Shown here one piece after another: positions 33,790 to 41,746 of a stretch of DNA of 64,000 nt; position 1 is the first letter of the stretch, and each line of letters begins with the position of its first letter. The notes below the pieces were generated by a model. It was not told where the DNA came from. It made no database searches and saw only the letters and a program-made list of their open reading frames with translations. This DNA comes from Bog-793 sp963823945. Its GTDB lineage: Bacteria > Actinomycetota > Acidimicrobiia > Acidimicrobiales > Bog-793. Location: positions 68,065 to 132,064 of the forward strand of contig CAWGNK010000007.1 of assembly GCA_963823945.1 (NCBI GenBank), read 5' to 3'. Made by a program: the position numbers and the translations under genes.

Positions 33790-35106
33790 TCAGGGGCGCA
33801 CGAAGGCGGCGAGCAGCGCCTGGAGCTTCAGCTGGGTCTCGGCGAGCTCGGCCGAGGGCTCGGACCCCTCGACGATGCCGACGCCGGCGAAAAGGCGCGC
33901 CGCCCTGCCGTCGACGAGCGCGGCCCGGATCCCGATCCACCATTCCCCGTCGCCCGAGGCGTCGACCCAGCCGACCGGGCCGGCGAACAGTCCCCGGTCG
34001 AGCTGCTCGAACCTGGCGAGGTACTCGAGGGCCGCCCCGCGCGGCGTGCCCCCGACGGCGGGGGTCGGGTGGAGCTCGACGGCGAGCTCGAGCGCGCTCG
34101 GCAGGCACCCCCCGGGCGTCGCCCCGCGCAGGGTCGCGGACACCGGTGTCGCGAGGTGGGTGACGTTGCGCAGCTCGAGGAGCTCCGGGGAGTCGGGGAC
34201 GACGAGGTCGTCGGCGTGGCCCGCGAAGGCGGCGGTGACGGCGTCGACGACGTAGCGGTGCTCGAGCCGGTCCTTGGGCGAGGCGAGCAGCCCGGCGGCG
34301 AGGCGGGCGTCCTCCCGGCGGTCTCCGCTCCGGGCGACGGTGCCGGCGAGCGGGCGCGAGGTGATCTCGAGGCCGCGGCGCCGCACGAGGAGCTCCGGGC
34401 TCGCGCCGACGAATCCGTCGATGGCGAAAGCGGCGCACGACGGGTGGAGGGCCCGGAGGCGTTCGAGGAGGTCGTGCTGGCGGAAGTCCCGGTTGGCGGC
34501 GAGGCCGACCTCGCGGACGAGGACGACCTTGTCGAGCTCGCCGCGACGGATCGCGTCACGTGCCGCGCCGACCCGGGCGAGGAAGTCCGCGTGGGGACGG
34601 ACCGAGTCGACCCGGAAGCGGTCCGGGGCGGGCTCGCCCTGGCCGGCGTCGCCCGGCAGGTCGCAGACGAGCCCGAGTTCCCCGGGATCGGCGAGCTCGC
34701 GGTGCCCTCCGACGGCGACGGCCACGACGGCGTCCGGGGTGGCGACGACGGCGAGGCGGGGGATGACGAGGCTGCTCGGGGCCCTGGAGTCGAAAGGGAG
34801 GGCACCCAGAGCGAGGGGCCCGGGGCAGACCGCGTCGTCGCGGGAGCTCCCCGGGATGGCGGCGAGCAGCTGGTGGGCGGACCGAGGCGCCGCCGGCCCG
34901 GCCGCGCCGGCAGGGAACTCGAGGCGGGCGGCGACGCCCCAGGTGAGGACGGCGGCGCCGTCGCGTTCGATCACGCGCCCCTCGCGGAAGGCGTGGCGCC
35001 GCGCGCGCTCGACACGCTCGGGTTCGAGGCGAGCCGTGCGCCAGCTGAGCGCGCCCGGATCCAGCTCGGCCCCGTCGGGGGTCACGAGCCTGGCCCCGGC
35101 GGTCAC
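33790..35106 (-). CDS. menF: Isochorismate synthase (MenF/EntC-type)
   Basis: A 438-residue chorismate-binding enzyme. The C-terminal half has the family core: RGELDKVVLVREVGL, ASPELLVRRRG, SRPLAGTVARSGD, LLASPKDRLEHRYVVDAV, LHPTPAVGGTP and GPVGWVDASGDGEWWIGIRAALV. The Lys of KVVLVR and the Glu of KDRLEH fit isochorismate synthases rather than anthranilate or aminodeoxychorismate synthases. The setting next to menG points to menaquinone rather than a siderophore. The GTG start overlaps the menG stop as GTGA. The N-terminal 130 residues are poorly conserved, as is usual. Confidence 0.88.
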   Translation of the reverse strand: MTAGARLVTPDGAELDPGALSWRTARLEPERVERARRHAFREGRVIERDGAAVLTWGVAARLEFPAGAAGPAAPRSAHQLLAAIPGSSRDDAVCPGPLALGALPFDSRAPSSLVIPRLAVVATPDAVVAVAVGGHRELADPGELGLVCDLPGDAGQGEPAPDRFRVDSVRPHADFLARVGAARDAIRRGELDKVVLVREVGLAANRDFRQHDLLERLRALHPSCAAFAIDGFVGASPELLVRRRGLEITSRPLAGTVARSGDRREDARLAAGLLASPKDRLEHRYVVDAVTAAFAGHADDLVVPDSPELLELRNVTHLATPVSATLRGATPGGCLPSALELAVELHPTPAVGGTPRGAALEYLARFEQLDRGLFAGPVGWVDASGDGEWWIGIRAALVDGRAARLFAGVGIVEGSEPSAELAETQLKLQALLAAFVRP

Positions 35107-35798
35107 ACGCCTCCCCCGCCGGACGGAGCGGTGCTGGGCCGCGGGGCGGGCGGCCGGACGCCGTCGCGGGACGCCGTGATGATCTGGGCGATCCCGCCGT
35201 GAAGCGGGATCCGCTGTACCGCCACGAAGCCGGCACCCTCGACGAGGGTTGCCATCTCGCCCGGCGAGGGCAGGTAGGCCACCGAGCGGGGCAGGTAGCG
35301 GTAGGCGTCGGCGTCGGAGAACAGGGCGCCGAGGCGGGGGACCACCCCGCGGAACCAGACCCGGTGTCCGAGGCCGACAATCCGCGAGCGCGGCTCGTCG
35401 ACCTCGAGGAGCGAGATCCGGCCCCCGGGGCGCACGACGCGCCCGGCCTCGGCGAGCACGGCGGCGAGATCGGCGAAGTTCCGCAGCGCGAACCCGCAGA
35501 CAAGGCCGTCGACGGTCGCGGTCGCGATCGGCAGCATCGCCCCGTCGGCCCGGACGAGCGGCACGGTGCCGGCCCTCGCCGCGGCGAGCATGTTCGCCGC
35601 GAAATCGACACCGACGCCGCGGTGGCCGGCTCTCGTCAGCTCGCGGCACAGGTCGCCGGTCCCGCACGCGAGATCGACGACGACCGACGGCGGCGCGAGT
35701 CCGAGCGCCGCGACGGCACGGCGCCGCCAGGTGCGGTCCAGGCCGAGCGAGATCAGCCGATTCATGAGGTCGTAGCGCGAGGCGATGCGGTCGAACAT
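35103..35798 (-). CDS. menG: Demethylmenaquinone methyltransferase
   Basis: A UbiE/MenG-family SAM methyltransferase that performs the last step of menaquinone synthesis. MFDRIASRYDLMNRLISLG, VVDLACGTGDL (motif I), GFALRNFADL and SLLEVDEPRS are diagnostic. The ATG at 35798 is the first ordinary start codon, but the conserved family sequence continues upstream in frame: the codons just before it read GTLPRGPEKAAAVEA, which is normal for this family. No ATG, GTG or TTG exists in that upstream stretch. A CTG at 35906 overlaps the stop of the previous gene as CTGA, and another CTG lies at 35837, so the real start may be CTG. The last 20 residues are Pro/Gly-rich. Confidence 0.9.
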   Translation of the reverse strand: MFDRIASRYDLMNRLISLGLDRTWRRRAVAALGLAPPSVVVDLACGTGDLCRELTRAGHRGVGVDFAANMLAAARAGTVPLVRADGAMLPIATATVDGLVCGFALRNFADLAAVLAEAGRVVRPGGRISLLEVDEPRSRIVGLGHRVWFRGVVPRLGALFSDADAYRYLPRSVAYLPSPGEMATLVEGAGFVAVQRIPLHGGIAQIITASRDGVRPPAPRPSTAPSGGGGV

Positions 35799-35902
35799 CG
35801 CCTCGACGGCGGCCGCCTTCTCAGGGCCGCGGGGCAGTGTCCCGTCGCCCGGCGCGGGCGCGTCCCGCCGGGTGGATCCCTCGTCGTTGTGCGGGCCGGA
35901 CG

Positions 35903-36271
35903 TCAGCGGTACCAGAGCCTGTAGTAGTCGCGGCTTTGCGGGTGGACGAGGAGCGCGACGAGCGCGATCTGGAAGAGCAGGTAGAGGATCCCGGCGCCGA
36001 GGAATCCCGCGACGACGACGAGGAGGACGAGGGGGATGATCGCGGCCAGCAACGCCACCGCGTAGCCCCAGCGGCGTTCGTTGGCGATCCCGAAGGCGCC
36101 GGCGGCCTCGGCGGCCCCGAGTGCGAGCGCGTAGCGCCCCGCCCCGCCGACCAGCAGGCCGGAGGCGACGCCGAGGAAGGCGTTCCAGTACAGGAGCAGG
36201 GCCGCGATCTGCAGCGTCTGGGGCTGGTGGACGGGGAACCAGCGACGCCTGGTCCGAACTCGGTTCACCAT
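35903..36271 (-). CDS. Small integral membrane protein, hypothetical
   Basis: About 122 residues with four hydrophobic helices and positively charged ends (NRVRTRRRWF at the N-terminus). No family is recognised. The start may be the ATG at 36271 or the GTG immediately before it. Its TGA overlaps a CTG in the menG frame, so it is probably the first gene of the operon with menG, menF and the methyltransferase. A link to quinone or membrane function is only positional. Confidence 0.65.
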   Translation of the reverse strand: MVNRVRTRRRWFPVHQPQTLQIAALLLYWNAFLGVASGLLVGGAGRYALALGAAEAAGAFGIANERRWGYAVALLAAIIPLVLLVVVAGFLGAGILYLLFQIALVALLVHPQSRDYYRLWYR

Positions 36272-36448
36272 CACCCCAGTCTGTCAGCAGATCCGGAAGG
36301 AATGGCCGGCGGTGGCGCCCCGGCCGCGGGTCGTGCGCCGGGTCGGTTCGCGCGGTCAGCCTGTCAGCGACGGGTCGCGACCGGCGGTCTGGCTCGTGTC
36401 GCCGTCATCGGCGGGGCCCCACATCCCGGCCGGTGGTCCCCGTGGGAG

Positions 36449-37378
36449 TCACCTCGACTGGGCGGTCGTGCCCTTCGGTTCGGCGACGAGGTCGATGACG
36501 CCCACCTCCGCCGAGGTCTCGTTCGTCTTCTGCGGGGAGATGATGAGCACCCGGCTGCCGAGCGGCGTGCCGACCAGCGAGTCGAGCAGGCTCGAATCGT
36601 GCGGGATCCCGACCGGCGCGGCGGCCGGGGTCTTGTTCGTCCAGGTCGAGTCGATGACACCGCCGTCCCAGGCTTGCTCGACGCCTTGGACGACGACGAA
36701 GCCGGGCTCCAGCGGCGGGCCGTCTCCCTCGGCGAGCATGACGGTCAACGTCGTCTTCGGCGCGGCCACCTTCTTGGCGAAGGTGATCGTGGGCTTCTCG
36801 CCGGGCGCCCCGGAGACGTGCACGCCGTCCGCCCCGTGCCGCAGCACCACCGCGTGGGCGTCACCGACGTCGCCAGGACCGTAGGTGCCGAGGATGTCCA
36901 TCACGAAGATGATCGTGGTCTTCCCCGTGATCCCTTCCGTCGAGACGCCGTTCTTGCCGTAGCCGTCGGCGGGTGGGACGACGAGAAGCACTCGGGTGCC
37001 GACCCTCATGCCGACGAGGGTCTTGTCCCAGCCGGCCATGACCCGCTTCTCGCCGATCTGGAAGGCGTCCGGGACCCGCGCGTCGAACGTCGTGTCGAAG
37101 ACTGCGCCCTGCCAGATCTGGCCGACGTAGTTCGCGACGACGAGATCGCCGCGGGCGACGACGGGCCCGGTCCCCTCGTGGAGGACCTTCACCGTGAGCT
37201 TCTTCGGTGGCGCGTTCGACGGGAAGGTGATCACCGGCGTGTGGCCGAAGGCCTTCGAGACGGCCGGCAGCGGGCCGCGCGCGGTCGGGCTGCCGTGGTC
37301 GATGCCGACGACGATGCCGATGGTCGCGCCGGCGACGAGGAGGACGACGAGGACGACGACAGCCACGGTGCGACGCAA
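36449..37378 (-). CDS. Membrane-anchored tandem FKBP-type peptidyl-prolyl isomerase
   Basis: A 309-residue extracytoplasmic protein. Residues 4-26 form a hydrophobic signal anchor without a lipobox. The first FKBP domain (about 60-168) has the classic GDLVVANYVGQIWQGAVFD-like start, GEKRVMAGWDKTLVGMRVG and LLVVPPADGYG. The second (about 190-305) keeps the outline (VEQAWDGGVIDSTW, LDSLVGTPLGSRVLIISP) but has lost many active-site aromatics, so it may be structural. It probably folds proline-containing exported proteins. The TTG start has GAAGGGA 8-10 nt upstream and a -10 hexamer further up, so this mRNA has a short leader. A GTG four codons later is an alternative. Confidence 0.83.
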   Translation of the reverse strand: MRRTVAVVVLVVLLVAGATIGIVVGIDHGSPTARGPLPAVSKAFGHTPVITFPSNAPPKKLTVKVLHEGTGPVVARGDLVVANYVGQIWQGAVFDTTFDARVPDAFQIGEKRVMAGWDKTLVGMRVGTRVLLVVPPADGYGKNGVSTEGITGKTTIIFVMDILGTYGPGDVGDAHAVVLRHGADGVHVSGAPGEKPTITFAKKVAAPKTTLTVMLAEGDGPPLEPGFVVVQGVEQAWDGGVIDSTWTNKTPAAAPVGIPHDSSLLDSLVGTPLGSRVLIISPQKTNETSAEVGVIDLVAEPKGTTAQSR

Positions 37379-37408
37379 CGGGAGGTCCCTTCACTTGGCG
37401 GTGGGACG

Positions 37409-37414
37409 AGCGTA
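37409..37414 (-). promoter_or_regulatory. -10 element (TACGCT) for the FKBP gene
   Basis: On the minus strand TACGCT lies 30 nt before the TTG start. This would give a short leader of about 23 nt that contains GAAGGGA as ribosome site. Confidence 0.4.
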
Positions 37415-37450
37415 ACCGCCGAACCTGTGGGTACGCCGTGCGGACCTGCG

Positions 37451-38479
37451 CTAGGGCGTCGGCGCGGCGGCGAGCTGGCCGCAGGCGGCGGCGATCGCGC
37501 GGCCCCGCGTCCGGCGGACGGTGGCGTTGACGCCGCGTCGGCCGAGGCGGGCCTGGAAGGCGAGAACGCGGGTCCGTGGCGAGCCGGCCAGGCCGCGCAC
37601 CGTCCCGCCGGGGGTCGGGTTGAGCGGGATCAGGTTGACGTGGGCGCGCACCCTGGCGGCGAGGGTCGCGAGCTCGTCGGCGTCGCCGTCGGAGTCGTTC
37701 ACCCCGGCGATGAGCGCCCACTCGAAGGAGATCCGGCGGTGGGTCGCCGCGACGTAGTCGGCGCAGGCCCCGAGGAGCTCTCCGAGCGGGTACCGCCGGT
37801 TCAGGGGCACGAGCTGGTCGCGTAGCGCATCGTTGGCGGCGTGCAGCGAGACGGCGAGGTTGACCTGGCGTGGCGACGCCGCCAGGCGTCGGATCCCGGG
37901 GACGACCCCGACGGTCGAGAGCGTGACGTGGCGCGCGGCGATGCCGAGGTCGTCGGTGATCCGCTCGACGGCCCGCCAGACGTTGTCGAAGTTGGCGAAC
38001 GGCTCGCCCATCCCCATGAACACGACGTGGTCGAGCCGCCGCGCCGCACGCTGCGCGGCGCGCGCCGCCAGCACGACCTGCTCGACGATCTCGCCGGTCG
38101 ACAGTTGCCGGGTGAAGCCCGCGTCGCCGGTCGCGCAGAACGTGCAGGCCATCGCGCACCCGGCCTGCGACGAGACACAGACCGTCGAGTGGCGCGGGTG
38201 GTGCATCAGCACCGCCTCGATCCGCCCGCCGCCGGCGAGCGAGAGGAGCCACTTGATGGTCGTCCCGGCGTCGGCGGAGAGTTCGCGCTCGACGCCGAGC
38301 GCCGGGGCGAGGGCGGGCTCGGCCGCGAGCCGCTGGCGCAGCGAGGCCGGGAGAACCTGTAGCTCGGCCGGTTCCGCGAGCTGCGAGTAGAGGCCCTCCC
38401 ACAGCTGGCCCGTCCGGAAACGGGGCAGGTCGGCAAGGAGCGCGCCGATCCCGTCGCGGTCGAGGTCGTAGCGGCTCAC
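37451..38479 (-). CDS. rlmN: Dual-specificity RNA methyltransferase RlmN
   Basis: A 342-residue radical SAM enzyme that methylates C2 of A2503 in 23S rRNA and A37 of some tRNAs. The radical SAM cluster motif CxxxCxxC is Cys108, Cys112 and Cys115 in GCAMACTFCATG. VFMGMGEPFANFDNV and LAVSLHAAND follow. The second catalytic Cys is in the C-terminal AAACGQLAA. The N-terminal domain of about 90 residues is as usual. The GTG overlaps the mshD stop (GTGA). Confidence 0.94.
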   Translation of the reverse strand: MSRYDLDRDGIGALLADLPRFRTGQLWEGLYSQLAEPAELQVLPASLRQRLAAEPALAPALGVERELSADAGTTIKWLLSLAGGGRIEAVLMHHPRHSTVCVSSQAGCAMACTFCATGDAGFTRQLSTGEIVEQVVLAARAAQRAARRLDHVVFMGMGEPFANFDNVWRAVERITDDLGIAARHVTLSTVGVVPGIRRLAASPRQVNLAVSLHAANDALRDQLVPLNRRYPLGELLGACADYVAATHRRISFEWALIAGVNDSDGDADELATLAARVRAHVNLIPLNPTPGGTVRGLAGSPRTRVLAFQARLGRRGVNATVRRTRGRAIAAACGQLAAAPTP

Positions 38480-39387
38480 CGCGCCGGCTCGATCCGGACG
38501 AGATAGGCCCGGTCGTCGTGGTCGACGCCGAAGCCGGCGTCGCGGTAGAGCTTGACGGCCCGCAGGTTCCCGGCGTCGACGTAGAGCATCGCGGTCCTGA
38601 GGCCCCTCGACTGGAGCGAGACGAGGCCCGCCCGCAGCATCGCCTCGCCGATGCCGCGGTGCTGCGCGTCCGGCTCGACGCCGAGCACCCAGATCTCGCC
38701 GACGGGCGGCTCGCCGAGGTGGACCTTGGTCCAGCAGAAGGCGAGCATCACTCCGTCGCTTTCGTGAACGAGGAGGCCCCCGGGGTCGAACCAGGACTCG
38801 CGCTCGGCCTTGAGGAGCGTCCCGGTGCTCCATGCCCCCTGCTCGGGATGCCCGGCGAAGGCGCGGTTGTTGAGCGCGAGCAGGGCCGGCTCGTCGAGGC
38901 CGACCCGGAAGGCGCGGGTCGCGATCGGCGGCGACGGGTCCGGCTCGACCGGCAGCGGGCGCCGCATCTGGTGGAGGTCGCGCTCGCGGTCCATGCCGAC
39001 CGCGGTGGCGATTTCGTCGTCCGTCGCCGAAGGCAGCGGGACCCAGCAGCGGACGGGGCCGCCGCCATTGGCGGCGACGACGCCGAGTGCCGCCCGGCAG
39101 AGCTCACGTCCGATCGCGAGACCGTCCTCGGCTTCGGGGTCGAGCACGTACGCGAGCCGCCAGGCGTCGGGTGCACCGTCGAGCTGCGCGTAGCCGACGA
39201 CCGCGGTCGCACCGGGGGCGCGCACGAGAAAGGCGGCGCGGCCGGATGGCCGTTCGGCCACGAGCTCGCGCCACGTGTCGGCGTCGATGGGCAGGTGGCC
39301 ACGGGCCTCCGCGGCCGAGGAGACGAGCGCGGCGATCGCCGCCGCATCCTCGGTGCCGTTCCGCCGTACCGCCTCGATCCGGCCCAC
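38476..39387 (-). CDS. mshD: Mycothiol synthase (acetyltransferase MshD)
   Basis: A 303-residue enzyme of two GNAT domains that acetylates Cys-GlcN-Ins with acetyl-CoA, the last step of mycothiol synthesis. The second, active domain has NNRAFAGHPEQGAWS, the typical MshD signature, then VLGVEPDAQHRGIGEAML (acetyl-CoA loop) and DAGNLRAVKLYRDAGFG. This gene is a strong marker for an actinobacterium. The GTG start at 39387 is set by a TACCCT hexamer 6 nt upstream. It is coupled to rlmN and divergent from nth. Confidence 0.93.
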   Translation of the reverse strand: MGRIEAVRRNGTEDAAAIAALVSSAAEARGHLPIDADTWRELVAERPSGRAAFLVRAPGATAVVGYAQLDGAPDAWRLAYVLDPEAEDGLAIGRELCRAALGVVAANGGGPVRCWVPLPSATDDEIATAVGMDRERDLHQMRRPLPVEPDPSPPIATRAFRVGLDEPALLALNNRAFAGHPEQGAWSTGTLLKAERESWFDPGGLLVHESDGVMLAFCWTKVHLGEPPVGEIWVLGVEPDAQHRGIGEAMLRAGLVSLQSRGLRTAMLYVDAGNLRAVKLYRDAGFGVDHDDRAYLVRIEPAR

Positions 39388-39393
39388 CCTCCG

Positions 39394-39399
39394 AGGGTA
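39394..39399 (-). promoter_or_regulatory. -10 element (TACCCT), leaderless promoter of mshD
   Basis: On the minus strand TACCCT is followed by 6 nt and GTG at 39387. The nth promoter lies 41 bp away on the other strand. Confidence 0.6.
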
Positions 39400-39440
39400 C
39401 CGGCCCACGGGCGCCGAAGTTGGGGGGCGGACGGCCTCAC

Positions 39441-39446
39441 TACGAT
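39441..39446 (+). promoter_or_regulatory. -10 element (TACGAT), leaderless promoter of nth
   Basis: TACGAT is followed by 8 nt and GTG at 39455. It is the same hexamer as at 3493. Confidence 0.55.
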
Positions 39447-39454
39447 CGACCGCG

Positions 39455-40150
39455 GTGGCCAGACGCGACAGCATCAAGAGCCGGGCCCGGGTCGTCGCGC
39501 AGCGCCTTGCCGTGCAGTACCCGGGCGACGCCGCGCAGCTGTGCGCGCTCACGCACGACGGGGCGTTCCAGCTCCTCGTGGCGACGATCCTCTCGGCCCA
39601 GACGACCGACGCGCGGGTGAACACCGTCACCCCGGCGCTGTTCGCCGCGTTTCCCGCCCCCGAGGATCTCGCCGGCGCGGGCCTCGACGAGCTCGAGGGC
39701 TTCATCCGCCCGACAGGCTTTTTCCACGCCAAGGCGCGCAGCCTGACGGGCATGGCCCAGGCGCTCGTCGAACGGTTCGACGGCGCGGTGCCCCGGACGA
39801 TCGACGAGCTCGTGACGCTGCCCGGCGTCGGGCGCAAGACGGCGAACGTCGTGCTCTCCGTCGCCTTCGGGCTGCCCGGACTGCCGGTCGACACCCACGT
39901 CGGCCGGCTCGCACGTCGTCTCGGGCTGAGCGCTGCCGGGGACCCGGTCGTCGTGGAGGGCGATCTGTGTGCGCTCGTCCCGCCCGAGGAGTGGGGCGCG
40001 CTGAGCGTGCGGCTGATCCTCCACGGGCGCAACGTCTGTGACGCTCGCAGGCCGCGCTGTGACGCCTGCCAACTCGCCGACGTCTGTCCGCGAGCCGGTG
40101 TCGGTTCCGTGGCTCCGCCCTCGCGCCCGACCCGGAGGGCGAAGGACTGA
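39455..40150 (+). CDS. nth: Endonuclease III
   Basis: A 231-residue HhH-GPD DNA glycosylase/AP lyase for oxidised pyrimidines. The helix-hairpin-helix LPGVGRKTANVVLS carries the catalytic Lys, and the catalytic Asp is in VDTHVGRLARRL. The [4Fe-4S] ligands are the four Cys of CDARRPRCDACQLADVC (spacing 6-2-5). The start is set by the promoter hexamer and gives a normal N-terminus (SRARVVAQRL). The C-terminal 20 residues are basic and Pro-rich. Confidence 0.95.
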   Translation: MARRDSIKSRARVVAQRLAVQYPGDAAQLCALTHDGAFQLLVATILSAQTTDARVNTVTPALFAAFPAPEDLAGAGLDELEGFIRPTGFFHAKARSLTGMAQALVERFDGAVPRTIDELVTLPGVGRKTANVVLSVAFGLPGLPVDTHVGRLARRLGLSAAGDPVVVEGDLCALVPPEEWGALSVRLILHGRNVCDARRPRCDACQLADVCPRAGVGSVAPPSRPTRRAKD

Positions 40151-40172
40151 TCCCGCAGGGCCCTCTCGAACG

Positions 40173-40192
40173 GACCCGGCCGGGCCGGGGTC
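40173..40192. terminator. Hairpin between convergent nth and a small gene
   Basis: GACCCGGCC and GGCCGGGGTC pair with one bulged base, across a gap of one base. The element fills the 40-bp gap between the two stop codons and could serve both strands. Confidence 0.4.
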
Positions 40193-40385
40193 AGCGACGC
40201 GAGGCGCGCAGCAGGCGGGAGAGCCTCCGCGTCGCGCCGGCGAGGGCGCGCTCGACGGCGTACAGCTCGGCGGCGGTGTCGTCGTCTTTCTGCGCCTTGG
40301 CGGCGTCGCCGATCTTCCCGACGCGGCGCGCGAGCGCGTCGATCGATTCCGCCATCGAGGCGAGCTCCGAGTAGTCGACCGGCAT
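40191..40385 (-). CDS. Small conserved-looking helical protein
   Basis: A 64-residue protein that appears wholly alpha-helical, with heptad-like spacing of hydrophobic residues (MAESIDALARRVGKIGDAA, then AVERALAGATRRLSRLLRA). It is acidic in the middle and basic at the C-terminus. Small proteins of this type occur beside hisD in related actinobacteria as far as I recall; function unknown. The ATG at 40385 lies 59 bp from the divergent hisD start. AAGGAT 6 nt upstream is a weak -10 candidate. Confidence 0.6.
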   Translation of the reverse strand: MPVDYSELASMAESIDALARRVGKIGDAAKAQKDDDTAAELYAVERALAGATRRLSRLLRASRR

Positions 40386-40431
40386 CCCCCTATCCTTACC
40401 GCCTTCACCGGGGGTTGGACCGGTCGTTCGC

Positions 40432-40437
40432 TACGCT
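40432..40437 (+). promoter_or_regulatory. -10 element (TACGCT), leaderless promoter of the his operon
   Basis: TACGCT is followed by 7 nt and GTG at 40445. No attenuator or His-rich leader peptide is possible if transcription begins at hisD, so histidine control must act elsewhere. Confidence 0.6.
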
Positions 40438-40444
40438 CGGCGTC

Positions 40445-41746
40445 GTGCTCACCACGCTCGACCTGCGCGGGACGTCGCCCGGCGTGCCGGCGGACCTGCC
40501 CCGCCCGGACCAGGCGGGCGACGAGCCCGTCGCCGCCGTGCGGGCCATCCTCGCCGCCGTGCGCGCGGACGGCGACAAGGCGCTGCGCGAGCTGACGCGG
40601 CGTTTCGACGGGATCGAGCTCGGCGAGCTGCGGGTGCCCGCCTCGGAGGTCGCCGGCGCCCCCGCCAGGGTCGGCGCGGGCCTCGCCGCCTCGTTGCGCG
40701 CCGCGGCGGGGTCCATCGAGGCCTTCCACCGGCACGGCCTCGCCCAGCCGAAGACCTTTGTCGGCGACGGGATCGAGATCACCGACCTGCTGATCCCGGT
40801 CGACCGCGTCGGCGTCTACGCGCCCGGGGGGCGGGCGACCTACCCCTCCAGCGTGCTGATGACGGCGATCCCGGCGCGTGTCGCCGGCGTCGGCTCGATC
40901 GCCTGCTGCGCGCCGCCGGGTCCCGACGGCTCGGTGCCCGCGGCCATCCTCGCCGCGGCGGCGATCGCCGGGGTCGACGAGGTCTACCGGGTCGGCGGCG
41001 CCCAGGCGATCGGCGCGCTCGCCTACGGGACCGAGTCGATCCGCAAGGTCGACGTCGTCGTGGGACCGGGCTCGAAGTGGGTCTCGATCGCCGAGCGCGA
41101 GGTGCGGGGTACGGTCGGCGTGCCGGCCGCCTTCGCCGGCCCTTCGGAGGTCGTCGTCGTCGCCGACGAGTCCGCCCCCGTGGAGTGGGCCGCGATCGAC
41201 GTCATCGTGCAGGCCGAACACGGCCCGGACGGGTTCGCCTGGCTCGTCACGTGGTCCGCCGCCGTCGCCGCCGCCGTCGACGAGGCGGTCCGCCGCCTGG
41301 TCGCGGCCTCGCCGCGCCGCGACGAGACCCGGGCGGCACTCGAGTCCGGGGGCTACGCCGTGCTCGTCGACGGGCCGGAGCACGCGATGGCGGTCGTCAA
41401 CGCCATCGCCCCGGAGCACCTCGAGCTGATGGTTGCCGAGCCCGGGGAGCTCGTGCCGCTCGTGCGGCACGCCGGGGCGGTCTTCTTGGGGGCGTACGCG
41501 CCGGCGTCGTTCGGTGACTACCTGGCCGGCCCCAGCCACGTGCTGCCGACGTTCGGTACGGCGCGCTTCTCCTCGGTGCTTGGCACGGAGGACTTCCTGC
41601 GGCGCTCGCACGTCATCTCCTTCAGCGAGGCGGCGGCGGGGCGCGTGGCCGGCGACGTCGCCGCGCTCGCCGACGCCGAGGGGCTCCCCGCGCACGCTGA
41701 GTCGGCGCGGCTGCGCGCCGGCCGGCCGACCTGGAGCGACCGGTGA
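40445..41746 (+). CDS. hisD: Histidinol dehydrogenase
   Basis: A 433-residue NAD-dependent zinc enzyme that makes the last two oxidations to histidine. Marks are RVGVYAPGGRATYPSSVLM, YRVGGAQAIGALAYGT, VGPGSKWVSIAEREV, the zinc/catalytic segment VIVQAEHGPDG, APEHLELM (Glu-His pair) and APASFGDYLAGPSHVLPT. It is the first gene of the his operon, and its TGA overlaps the hisC GTG (GTGA). Confidence 0.96.
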   Translation: MLTTLDLRGTSPGVPADLPRPDQAGDEPVAAVRAILAAVRADGDKALRELTRRFDGIELGELRVPASEVAGAPARVGAGLAASLRAAAGSIEAFHRHGLAQPKTFVGDGIEITDLLIPVDRVGVYAPGGRATYPSSVLMTAIPARVAGVGSIACCAPPGPDGSVPAAILAAAAIAGVDEVYRVGGAQAIGALAYGTESIRKVDVVVGPGSKWVSIAEREVRGTVGVPAAFAGPSEVVVVADESAPVEWAAIDVIVQAEHGPDGFAWLVTWSAAVAAAVDEAVRRLVAASPRRDETRAALESGGYAVLVDGPEHAMAVVNAIAPEHLELMVAEPGELVPLVRHAGAVFLGAYAPASFGDYLAGPSHVLPTFGTARFSSVLGTEDFLRRSHVISFSEAAAGRVAGDVAALADAEGLPAHAESARLRAGRPTWSDR

